Part shown: piece after piece, positions 55,605 through 64,000 of the stretch | Layout of the letters: every line of letters starts with the position of its first letter | How positions within the stretch are numbered: position 1 is the stretch's first letter | Assembly: GCF_905404315.1 (NCBI RefSeq) | Contig: NC_066280.1 | Coordinates: forward strand, 12,099,001 to 12,163,000 | Length of the DNA: 64,000 nucleotides | Source: Leptidea sinapis | Lineage: Eukaryota > Arthropoda > Insecta > Lepidoptera > Pieridae | Direction: 5' to 3' | The notes under the pieces: model-generated | What the model was told of the DNA's origin: nothing | Seen by the model: only the letters and a program-made list of their open reading frames with translations | The model's database searches: none | Made by a program: the position numbers and the translations under genes

Positions 55605-55860
55605 ATTGTTGTCTATAATTGAAATATTTATATACGGAAATAGAACGAGCGAGACGAAACGGTGAAATAAAGTAGCAATTATTTAAAAAAAAAATCTGTC
55701 AAGACGCAATTTTTTGGTTTGTTTCGGTCTGAAGGGTGCCGCAGCTAGTGAAATTACCGGGCAAATGAGACTGAACATTTTATGTCTCAGGGTTACGAGC
55801 GCAATTGTAGTGCCGATTTTGAAGATCAATGAGCGGCACTGCATTGTAATGGACACACGA
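55605..55860 (+). mobile_element. SINE family A copy with a foreign 5' segment
   Basis: The first ~115 bp (TCTATAATTGAAATATTTAT, CGGAAATAGAACGAGCGAGA CGAAACGG, CTGTCAAGACGCAATTTTTT GG) is not SINE A, but the same segment heads the copy at 59965-60290. From GTTTCGGTCTGAAGGGTGCC onward it is SINE A. The right end is truncated. Confidence 0.65.
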
Positions 55861-56222
55861 CAGACATGACGAATCTATAAGGGTTCCGTTTTTTGCCATT
55901 TGGCTACGGAACTCTAATAAAACAAATATGAACACAAGAGCTGGAAACTAAGCCAATTGAAACGACGTAATGGCGGGTGATTGTTCCTTTATCAATATCA
56001 CACAGCACTAATCCCAGCGGGCGACAATCAAAGCTTTTGTTGTCGGTCAATATGAGAAATCACATTTTTATTAATGAATAATCGCTTCTATCTCGTGAAA
56101 ACATATAATAATATATGTATCGAAGATATAGTAACGAATTGAAAGATAAAAAGAGTAATAATAAAACGTTATAATTTATTATATCAACGTTGGAGCTATT
56201 TGTTCAACATTTCTATTAACGA

Positions 56223-56581
56223 CTAGCTGACCCGGCAAACGTTGTTTTGCCATATAAAGTATAATTCACGCGATAGTTTTATAAGTAATAAAATATTGCC
56301 TATATTATAGCCTGTACATCATTTGTTCTATTGTCAATAGTTTTTGCACCGCACGCAAAAATAGGTTTTCGATTTTACACCTTGTGTTACAAAATAGCAA
56401 TTTTATTACGGATCCCTAATTTTGAGAAAAAAAAACATAGCCTTCCTCGATAAACGGACTACCCAACACTGAAAGAATCATTCAAATCGGACCAGTAGTA
56501 CCAGAGATTAGCGCGTTCAAACAAACAAACAAACACTGTAGCTTTATAATATTATTAGTATATTAGTATTATTAGTAAAGA
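56223..56581 (-). mobile_element. Short Helitron-like element, inverse of 49878-50226
   Basis: CTAGCTGACCCGGCAAACGT TGTTTTGCC at left through CGTTCAAACAAACAAACAAA CACTG at right. Nearly collinear with 49878-50226 on the other strand. Confidence 0.65.
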
Positions 56582-56635
56582 TTAATGAAACATACTTTCA
56601 GTTTATGATAGACAATTTGCAGAAACGATTGCGTA

Positions 56636-56925
56636 AACCCAGTTATAATTGGACGTACTTAACACCAGATAAACGTTCCAAACCACAATCATGTCGAAAT
56701 TGAGTTAAGAAAACAAAACTGGTCACGTGATTCATATTAACGGAATGACAAAAAATGGCAGCCCTACTGGCACTCCTTAAGTGACATCAAGACTTAGTAG
56801 CCCAAACCCACATGATGGAATACACTAATGTTTATTAGTCTTTAAACACGAATTCCTTAAAATGTGATGTTTGTGGCTTGGAACGTTTTTCAGAAACTAC
56901 GTCCAATTGTAAAGCTTAAGATATC
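56636..56925 (-). mobile_element. MITE family M, truncated copy
   Basis: Inverse of part of 19466-20051: CCACAATCATGTCGAAATTG AGTTAAGAA, AAAAAATGGCAGCCCT and TCCTTAAAATGTGATGTTTG. The diagnostic inverted ends are missing. Confidence 0.65.
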
Positions 56926-56937
56926 CTATTAATCACC

Positions 56938-57060
56938 ATCATTTCAGCCGGAAGACATCCACTGCTGGACTAAGGCCATCCCCAAAGACCGATGACGATC
57001 GATCCTGCACAGACCTCATCCAACCTTTTCCGGCGCTCCTGCCCGTTCGAGATAGATTGC
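56938..57060 (-). pseudogene. Endonuclease-RT LINE C-terminal end
   Basis: Minus: WMRSVQDRSSSVFGDGLSPA, VDVFRLK and a stop. Matches the C-terminal end of 49510-49800 (WMRAAQDR...LWG..LSS). Only the last ~30 codons remain. Confidence 0.55.
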
Positions 57061-57074
57061 GCAGAATCAATATC

Positions 57075-57600
57075 GGAACTATGACGACCCATATAGCCCA
57101 GTGGTTAGTTACCCTGCATACTGAGGTAGAGGTCCCGGGTTCGAATCCCGGTAGGTGCAAACATTTTATATGATAAATATAATAATAATAATAATATAAT
57201 AAAATTGACACACTTTTTACACAAATTATCTTGCCCCAAGTTAAGCATATATAGCCTGTGTTATGGGTTACAAGACAATGATATATTTAATACAATATAC
57301 TTACTTAAACATACATAAATTCATATAAACATACATAAATACATTTAAACATCCATGACTCGGAAACAAACATCCATATTCATCATATAAATGCACCTAC
57401 CGAGATTCGAACCCGGGACCTCTAGCTTAGTAGGTAGGATCGCTAACCACTCGGCTATACAGGTTGAATATTTATTTATTTATTTATGTATGTTTAAGTA
57501 AGTATATTGTATTAAGTATATCATTGTCTTGTAGTACTTATAGTACAGGCTATGCCTAGTTTCGGGCAAGATAATTTATGTAAAAGTGTGCCAATATTAT
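57075..57600. mobile_element. tRNA-headed SINE interrupted by an inverted copy of itself
   Basis: A plus-strand head is at 57075-57186 (CATATAGCCCAGTGGTTAGT A-box, GGTTCGAATCCCGGTAGGTG B-box). Its plus-strand tail is at 57470-57600 (ATGTATGTTTAAGTAAGTAT, GGGCAAGATAATTTATGTAA). Between, at 57187-57466, lies a full minus-strand copy nearly identical to 37765-38020. The outer copy is more diverged, hence older. Confidence 0.7.
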
Positions 57601-57619
57601 ATTTTAAATTATATAATTA

Positions 57620-57968
57620 CTAGCTGCCCCGACAGACGTTGTTCTGTAGATAGTAAAAAAACAACTGTTTTATATTTCAAAACATCAAAAATTATTTCGT
57701 AAAAATGCTCCCTGTTGTTAGAATGAAATTGTTTCACAGCGGAACTGGCAAACCGTGCGACACTAAATTCTCTCATAGAAAATATGTCCATACAAAACAA
57801 ATATTGAAAATAAAAATATTTATGGGTCCCAAATCGAAATAAAAACTACCCTATCTCTAAAGTTGGACCAAACTGCACTTCATGAAGTTATCACCATTAA
57901 AATCCGTTCATTCGTTTAGGAGTCCATTGAGGACAAACATTGTGACACGAGATTTATATATATTAAGA
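57620..57968 (-). mobile_element. Short Helitron-like element
   Basis: CTAGCTGCCCCGACAGACGT TGTTCTG at left, ATTTATATATATTAAGA at right, closely matching 44015-44368. Confidence 0.65.
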
Positions 57969-58069
57969 TTATTGATGCTAGCACCAGTTTTAAGTGGGTC
58001 CATTTAACAATAGTCTACTAAGTCATTGTAGTTAAAGTTTAAATTGAGCTATCGTTTAATACTGACCAG

Positions 58070-58969
58070 AGGGCCTACCATCAACTTTTAATAAGCGATG
58101 TGATTCCGTTGCAGTTCAGTTTAGGTACTTAAACTGAATCGCTAAAATTCGTACCATGAAGTGCCTTTTACTGAATAGCGTTTGGATTGCTTAAGAAGAA
58201 TGTACTCTCTTACTCGAACCATATGCGTTGCGTTTCGAAACCTAAAATGATATGATTTTAGCGGGGTTTTTTTTGCGTAGACAATACTAAACATACACTC
58301 TAAAATTGCGCTTTATAGCGTCAAATTATAAATCATTAAGGCCTTTTTTGTACTTATTAAATAATAGTAATATAAATTAATATAGTTCTTTGAATTACAA
58401 ATTAAATGTTTGCTTAGGTGTTTTCGTAAAAATAACGAGTTATGATCGCATCCATTGATGTTTGATTTGACAGGAGCATAGAGTACATTTTTTTTTAATT
58501 CGTTCTTGCGAACAGGCTATAGCGCGGGCCCTTACTGCCTCATCTTTAGTATTTTCATGTTCGGTATTTATATTTACAAAAAAGTCCAATACAGTATTCT
58601 CATCTTTCAACAATAAAATTTTCCTTTTCTGTATGTTTTCATTATTTTTTAAAAGTTATTAACAACACGATTCACTTTCCTCCTTTTTCGAAGGAAGGAG
58701 CAACTTTTTTCGAATCGCTCACTTTGACACATAAGCTATCCAGTTCACGTTGAAATATTATCTCATGGTACGAATGAATGAACGAACTAATTCAGTTTGC
58801 GATTCAACTGATATCATTATTTACATTCAATTGACATCATTGCGATTTAATCAGTTGATTTGACGTCAGCCTAAATTAGATAGCTCTAATCACGTCGTGG
58901 TACTAAATAGCAAATCATTTCATTTTAGGTTGTCAACTGAATCGCAATTAGAGTTCATGGCAGGCCCCT
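58070..58969. mobile_element. 900-bp non-autonomous element with ~20-bp inverted ends
   Basis: Left AGGGCCTACCATCAACTTTT and, inverted, right AGGGGCCTGCCATGAACTCT. Further inside, ATTCCGTTGCAGTTCAGT against GCGATTCAGTTGACAACC continue the imperfect symmetry. No open frame is recognised. No clear target duplication, so the class is unknown. Confidence 0.5.
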
Positions 58970-59964
58970 AGATCGTTATATTATTTTTATTACAGTTATC
59001 GAATTATTCTATAGGAAATAAATAAAATGACATCTCATTATATACCGAAGTTACGCGAAGTGAACTTGCATTGGGGGAAACTACACAAATCGTCAATGCG
59101 GGACTTCCAATAAATAAAATTATGGCGATTTAGGGGAAACTTTTACCGAAGCAAATATATAGGAACTGTAAGCAAAGAGGTCTTGTTCATATTAGAGATC
59201 TCATTATTCAGCTGTTGGCTGAAATGCTTGAATTTCAAATAATTTAACTTCATATATTATGACGCGAAAACGAACAATCTAAAATCTGAGAGACAATGAA
59301 TTGGGTTGAAGCTAGAACGGTCGCCTTTCAATCAAAATAGATAATTAAATAATATTATATGAGAAGTGATATGTAACAGGGACTGAATAAAATATATTAT
59401 GGAAGAAAAAAGATTTGATTAAGGCGACACTAAATGCCAGCGACCTTGAGCGATATGAGTTCACGGTTGCCGGCCCGCTATCTAACAAAGCCAATATTTT
59501 CAAAATACTTGCGTGGAAAACGTATCATTTTAACATGCGCAAACAGTTTATATGCTTACAAATCTCATTATTGATTGCTATCTGATTAAATGTACCTACA
59601 CAATAAAGTACAAGCATCATGCCGAGAAAAAACTTGTTTAACTGCAAAGAAATGTGTTTGTGTTAGATATGTGTTAACTATAACCAACAGCAAGCATTAG
59701 CAACCTACAAATAAGACTTAAAGGTATGTGTAACACCATTAAGTAGTGTTCATAGCCCAAAATGGTATATTTTCACCCCAAACTTGTCTAAAAACACCTT
59801 GTGTGCGTGTGCTTACATCTACGGAATTAAGGCGATGGGTAAGCACTTTTTTTATTAGATCGTAATCTAACGTGTGGTAAAGGGGCCACTTACCAAAGTG
59901 CACTCACGGGCTTGCTAATATAATATATACCTCACAATAAATTTCATGATATATATCCATCATT
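58970..59964. other. Nrg intron, nothing recognised
   Basis: AT-rich without open frames or known repeats. Confidence 0.3.
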
Positions 59965-60290
59965 TATTGTCTATAATTGAAATATTTATGTACGGAAATA
60001 GAACGAGCGAGACGAAACGGTGAAATAAACTAGCAATAATTATTAAAAAAAAATTGCGACTTCTTCTGTCAAGACGCAATTTTTTGGTTTGTTTCGGTCT
60101 GAAGGGTGCCGCAGCTAGTGAAATTACTGGGCAAATGAGACTGAACATTTTATGTCTTAGGGTTACGAGCGCAATTGTAGTGCCGATCAGAGTTTTTGAA
60201 GAATCCTGAGCGGCACTGCATTGTAATGGGCAAGGCATATCAATTACCATCAGTTGAACGTCCTGCTCGTCTCGTCCCTTATTCGCATAA
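59965..60290 (+). mobile_element. SINE family A copy with the same foreign 5' segment
   Basis: Shares its first ~130 bp with 55605-55720 (TAGAACGAGCGAGACGAAAC GG, GTCAAGACGCAATTTTTTGG), then SINE A from GTTTCGGTCTGAAGGGTGCC to the tail CCCTTATTCGCATAAATAAA. Confidence 0.7.
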
Positions 60291-60799
60291 ATAAAAATTA
60301 TAGTTCATAATATGAATCTGACCATATTGTATTTAAATTAGGTACATACCAAACTGTAAACATAGAAAGTTGAACCTTATCATCCCACTTAAAATCTATT
60401 CAATAATTAAAACCCTTTCCTCATCAGAATTCATCAAGTCTCTCAGAGCACAGCCCAGCATCCCTCACCCACGTCGCAATCATTATGAACATCATAACGA
60501 TACCGAAACATTCCTAGCCGTGCGACACTTAGCTCTATTATTAACGTCACTTGGGAAGCATAATATGTGGGGAGAACTAAACGGCACAACCCTTTTTCAA
60601 CATATGATATTATAGATGTTTGCAGACGCAGACGGTATTCGTGTTAAATTACGCGTATGTCGTAAATGTGTACGTCGCAAACTGCTGCAGGTAGGCATGA
60701 GCAAAAACTACGCGCTTTATGGCCGATGAAGTAAAGAGTGTTAAGGCGAAGAGTAAGCAGAAAACACGCAAACAAGGCATTTTTAGACAAGTTTATTAG
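60291..60799. other. Nrg intron, nothing recognised
   Basis: An 81-codon plus frame at 60370-60615 has no motif that I recognise. Confidence 0.3.
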
Positions 60800-60950
60800 A
60801 TACACTACACAGTTGTAGTGCCGTTCAGAATTTTTGGGGTTTTTCAAGAATCCTGAGCGGCACTGCATTGTAATGGGCAGGGCGTATCAATTACCATCAA
60901 CTGAATGTCCTGCTCGTCTCATCCCTTATTTTCATAAAAAAAAAATAGGA
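60800..60950 (+). mobile_element. SINE family A, 5'-truncated
   Basis: Starts within the central hairpin (TAGTGCCGTTCAGAATTTTT GGGG, AATCCTGAGCGGCACTGCAT) and runs to the tail CCCTTATTTTCATAAAAAAA. Confidence 0.75.
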
Positions 60951-61231
60951 TGCTATGAGAGAATATATAAGAAAACTATTGAAACAAGCTATGAGACCAA
61001 GCAAAATAAACTATCTTATAAACAAAATGCGAGTCAGAACTTGGTCAGAGCGTAGTGTGCCAAACGGCACTTCCGATTTTGGTGTATATGAAAGATCTAG
61101 TGCCAAATGGCACTGGTCGATTTTGACAGATACGCTCAAAAATTGCTAGCCTATAGGTTAAGTAAATTAGACTATAAGTATTGAATAAATGTTCCAATGA
61201 ATTAATCAAGAAGTTTCATTATATTATGTAC

Positions 61232-61422
61232 CTTCAACGTTGAGCTGTATGGAGTAGGACTGCGCCTGGCCCACTCCGTTGCTGACCTCGCACGTGTAGG
61301 TGCCCTGGTCCTCGTATCCGGCTCGCTTCACCACCAGCGTCTTGCCGTAATTGTCCTGCGTGATCCGCTGAGACGAAAGAATCGTTCGACCGTCTTTCTT
61401 CCACACCACTTGAGGCAGTGGC
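61232..61422 (-). CDS. Nrg: Nrg exon, second half of Ig domain 3 (first Nrg exon in window)
   Basis: 191 nt, acceptor GTCTGCAG, donor GAAG/GTACAT. It encodes PLPQVVWKKDGRTILSSQRI, TQDNYGKTLVVKRAGYEDQG, TYTCEVSNGVGQAQSYSIQL, NVE. The DQGTYTCEVSNGVG motif carries the second Ig cysteine and VVWKKDGR the core tryptophan. The first cysteine must be in an upstream exon beyond 64000 (phase 1 in). It joins 48684-48959 through G/CG (Ala). Confidence 0.93.
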
Positions 61423-61499
61423 CTGCAGACAAACATTTATCACAAACCTGATATACTATAAAATTAAAGAAAGCCATAAAAGCCTATTTACTTCATGAG

Positions 61500-61810
61500 G
61501 TTTTTTTTGGGAAAGGAGGACAAACGACTATACAGGTCCCCTGTTGTTAAGTGATCACCGTCGCAAACAATCTCTTGCAACACCAGTGGGTACACATGTC
61601 GAATCGTCCCGGAAACACCGCACAAGGAAGCTCATTCCACAGCTTTGTAGTACATGGAAGAAAGCTCCTACTTTGTGGCGTGGCTTGCAAAGGTGGAATT
61701 CGGCGGCAGGAATCAGGTGAAACAGCTCATCGGAACACTCCCCGTGATAATTGCGGTAGAAGACACACAACGAAGCGACGTCTCTACGCAACGCCAAGTT
61801 ATCCAGGCGT
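61500..61810 (-). mobile_element. CR1-like LINE 3' fragment with internal deletion
   Basis: Minus: LALRRDVASLCVFYRNYHGE, CSDELFHLIPAAEFHL, RHKVG, then a jump to FHVLQSCGMSFLV in another frame, and the short 3' end (GTCCTCCTTTCCCAAAAAAA). Same family as 9511-10271. Confidence 0.65.
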
Positions 61811-61956
61811 TATTCATCATATGACACGCATAATATCTCCCTGTACAATGAAAATTATATTCTACACGAGGGCCAAATACACCCGACTCTAGCCGATAGT
61901 ACTGCCACAGTTTTAAGCCCCGAAATCAAACATTAAAATCAAACTATCTACATACA

Positions 61957-62177
61957 TCTATACTGATATTATAAAGAGGAAAGATTTGAATGTTTGTTTG
62001 TTTGCATTGGATAGCCTCTGCAACTACTGAACCGATTTGAATAATTCTTTCACCGTTGGGAAGCTACATTATCCCGAGTGTTATAGGCTATATAACATTA
62101 TCAAAAAATTTGGGATCCGTACGGGAACGTACCATAGGGGAATACGAATGCGAACGACGTCGCGGGGTATCAGTTAG
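61957..62177 (+). mobile_element. Short Helitron-like element, diverged
   Basis: TCTATACTGATATTATAAAG AGGAAAG start, TTTGTTTGTTTGCATTGGAT, AGTGTTATAGGCTATA, and end CGCGGGGTATCAGTTAG. Related to 49878-50226 at the left end only. Confidence 0.5.
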
Positions 62178-62269
62178 TATAATATAAAAAGAGACACCGA
62201 CCTTGTATAGGAAATTATCTAAAACAAAAACCCTCCCCTAATTACATCTACATTTTGATTGCTAACGTG

Positions 62270-62575
62270 AACCAGTGGGATGCTTCTTTGCACAGGATAC
62301 CGGCTATATTATGGGTACCACAACGGCGCCTTTTTCCACCGTGAAGCAGTAATGTGTAAACATCACTGTGTTTCGGTCAAAAGGGCGCCGTGAAATTACT
62401 GGGCAAATGCGACTTAACATCCTATGTCTTAAGGTGACGAGCGCAATTGTAGTGCCGTTCATATTTTTGGGTATTCAAGAATACTGCACGGCACTGCATT
62501 GTAATGAGCAGGGTGTATCTATTACCATCAGCTGAACGTCCTGCTCGTCTAGTCCCTTATTTTCATAATAAAAAT
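62270..62575 (+). mobile_element. SINE family A, near full length
   Basis: CAGTGGGATGCTTCTTTGCA CAGGATACCGGC head, ACAACGGCGCCTTTTTCCAC, TAGTGCCGTTCATATTTTTG, to CCCTTATTTTCATAATAAAA. Confidence 0.75.
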
Positions 62576-62954
62576 GAACATGATACAAAAATAATTCAAA
62601 ACAGCTAAAATTTTTTCACACTACACAATATAAAGAAACATCCTCGTAAATATTAATTATTTCCTGAAAGCCTTTTCAGCAAATAATTACGATGAAGAAT
62701 CTAGACGTATTTAAATGTAACCTGGCCGCGGTCGCTTCTAGAAGCCTGTCGTAATTTGTAATGTAAACGGGGAGCTCGTTTAAATATGTTCTCTCGTTTT
62801 ATTTTTCATATTAGCCGAGCCGGAAACTCGCAACGCAATCTTGGCTGGAGTATTCTCAAACGTTGTAACTCACGAGTGCCATTTCACGTCTCTCTAATTA
62901 ATTGAGATCGCTATTTTTAATGTCGCCTTACTAACGTTATTAATTACTTTGATT
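62576..62954. other. Nrg intron, nothing recognised
   Basis: No open frame or repeat identified. Confidence 0.3.
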
Positions 62955-63215
62955 TTTTTTTTAATGATAATAAGGGACGAGACGAGGCTCAGGATTCTTG
63001 AAAAACCCAAAAATTCTGAGCGGCACTACAATTGCGCTCGTCACCTTGAGACATAAAATGTTAAGTCTCAATTGTACAGTAATTTGACTATCTACGGCAC
63101 CCTTCAGGCCGAAACACAGTTATGTTTACACATTACTGCTTTACGGCAGAAATAGGCGCCGTTGTGGTACCCATAATCTAGCCGACATCCTGTGCAAAGG
63201 AGCCTCCCACGGTAA
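62955..63215 (-). mobile_element. SINE family A with internal deletion
   Basis: Minus: AATAAGGGACGAGACGAGGC, then a direct jump to TCAGGATTCTTGAAAAACCC (about 45 bp missing), CGTTGTGGTACCCATAATCT, to GCAAAGGAGCCTCCCACGG. Confidence 0.75.
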
Positions 63216-63819
63216 GATAAAAACAAACCAGGGATATTAATTCAGTGTGCGTGACAAGCTACGTCATACACTCACGATTTGTATGATACTTGTGTGTTAG
63301 TGTGCGAGAATTGCTCAAAATTGAGGTTAGTTCTTAATTCTATTTTTGACGTCACAGCTGTCATAGTCTATCTAGACGCATAAATGATCTAAGATTAATT
63401 ATTGACGCTAATAGAAATCTATTTAAGATAAACGAGGCATCTATTATATATACATATTATAAATGGCAGTTACAGACAAAGGCTTTTACATGAATCATAC
63501 TTGTGATGGCACTGTATTATTATTAAATCACATTTACCAATATTTTTCAAGGTCAGCTTATCTATTTCGCTGGACAATTAATTGAATCGTCAGAAACCTA
63601 GCTGCATCATGACGCACCATATAATCGAAGCCAACTCAGCGTTCGACACAAAGCTCTAATAAACATTTGCAAGTTAAGTGTGTCAACAGTCTAGTAATCC
63701 ATTTGGCATGCTGAAGCCAAATTGTTGGCTCGTTAATCTCAATCTGTGTCAGTAATATGTCAAGAGTTATGGTACTTATAACAGAAACTAAATCAGCTTA
63801 CGCGAGCAACTCTAATAGA
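63216..63819. other. Nrg intron with a dispersed repeat trace
   Basis: About 63238-63395 shares GTGTGCGTGACAAGCTACGT (inverted) and TCTATCTAGACGCATAAATG with 45290-45485. Nothing else recognised. Confidence 0.35.
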
Positions 63820-64000
63820 CTGGGAGGCTCCTTTGCACAGGATGTCAGCTAGATTATGGGTATCACAACGGCGCCTATTTCTACCGTTAAGCAGTCATTA
63901 CTGCTTAAACATAGTGAAATTACTGGGAAAATGAGACTTAACATCTTATGTCTCAAGGTGACGAGCGCTGTTGTAATGCCACACAGAATTTTTGGGGTTT
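63820..64000 (+). mobile_element. SINE family A, running off the window
   Basis: CTGGGAGGCTCCTTTGCACA GGATGTC head, TAGTGAAATTACTGGGAAAA, and CTCAAGGTGACGAGCGCTGT to the window end inside the central hairpin. Confidence 0.75.

Larger units (their letters stand above)
20167..64000 (-). other. Nrg: Neuroglian gene span (5' end outside the window)
   Basis: Nrg is the insect L1-family adhesion receptor: six Ig and five fibronectin III domains, one membrane span and an ankyrin-binding tail. It acts at axons, glia and septate junctions. Thirteen exons are present here, in order on the minus strand, joined by GT-AG introns with matching phases and no stop. They give about 943 residues plus a 38- or 36-residue alternative end. 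Known fly Nrg is about 1240-1300 residues, so about 260 N-terminal residues (signal peptide, Ig1, Ig2, part of Ig3) should lie beyond 64000. Introns range from 0.48 to 12.3 kb, the larger ones swollen by transposable elements. Confidence 0.93.

Overview
This is AT-rich animal DNA, almost certainly from a moth or butterfly (Lepidoptera). It carries much of the minus-strand gene for the L1-type cell-adhesion molecule Neuroglian (Nrg), split into small coding exons by introns full of transposable elements. The case for Lepidoptera is the repeat mix: several non-LTR retrotransposon families, a recurrent SINE with a GGCTCCTTTGCACAGGAT head, a tRNA-headed SINE, and many short Helitron-like elements ending GGGTCAGCTAG. 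That call rests on recalled repeat families, not on a search.

Region 1-20.1 kb lies downstream of Nrg. I see no convincing host gene in it. Its main feature is a nested transposon stack: a Jockey-like LINE (about 11400 down to 5930, minus) was broken by a second LINE (6085-8746), a CR1-like LINE 3' fragment (9511-10271) and a Merlin-type DNA transposon (10331-11058). A further CR1-like LINE lies at 11485-12800. A PIF/Harbinger-type element with a TTA target-site duplication (13910-14732) is itself interrupted by a 271-bp insert. A mariner-type MITE (19466-20051) ends about 115 bp from the Nrg stop.

Region 20.1-64 kb is Nrg, read right to left. Eleven constitutive exons plus two alternative last exons were placed by GT-AG sites and phase. 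They encode, in order, the end of Ig3, Ig4, Ig5, Ig6, five fibronectin III domains, a transmembrane segment, and a cytoplasmic tail with the FIGQY ankyrin-binding motif. The proximal last exon (22780-22889) and the distal last exon (20167-20282) each encode FIGQY and then different C-termini, as in the two known fly isoforms. The joined frame has no stop and covers about 980 residues. The signal peptide, Ig1, Ig2 and the start of Ig3 must lie beyond base 64000.

The introns hold SINEs, Helitron-like elements, MITEs and broken LINEs. Some are inverted copies that flank exons, and there are small hairpins beside the alternative last exons. I found no rRNA, functional tRNA, CRISPR array or bacterial-type system, and nothing I would call a new biological system. 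The most useful leads are the terminal-exon switch with its nearby structures and the readable nesting order of the transposons.
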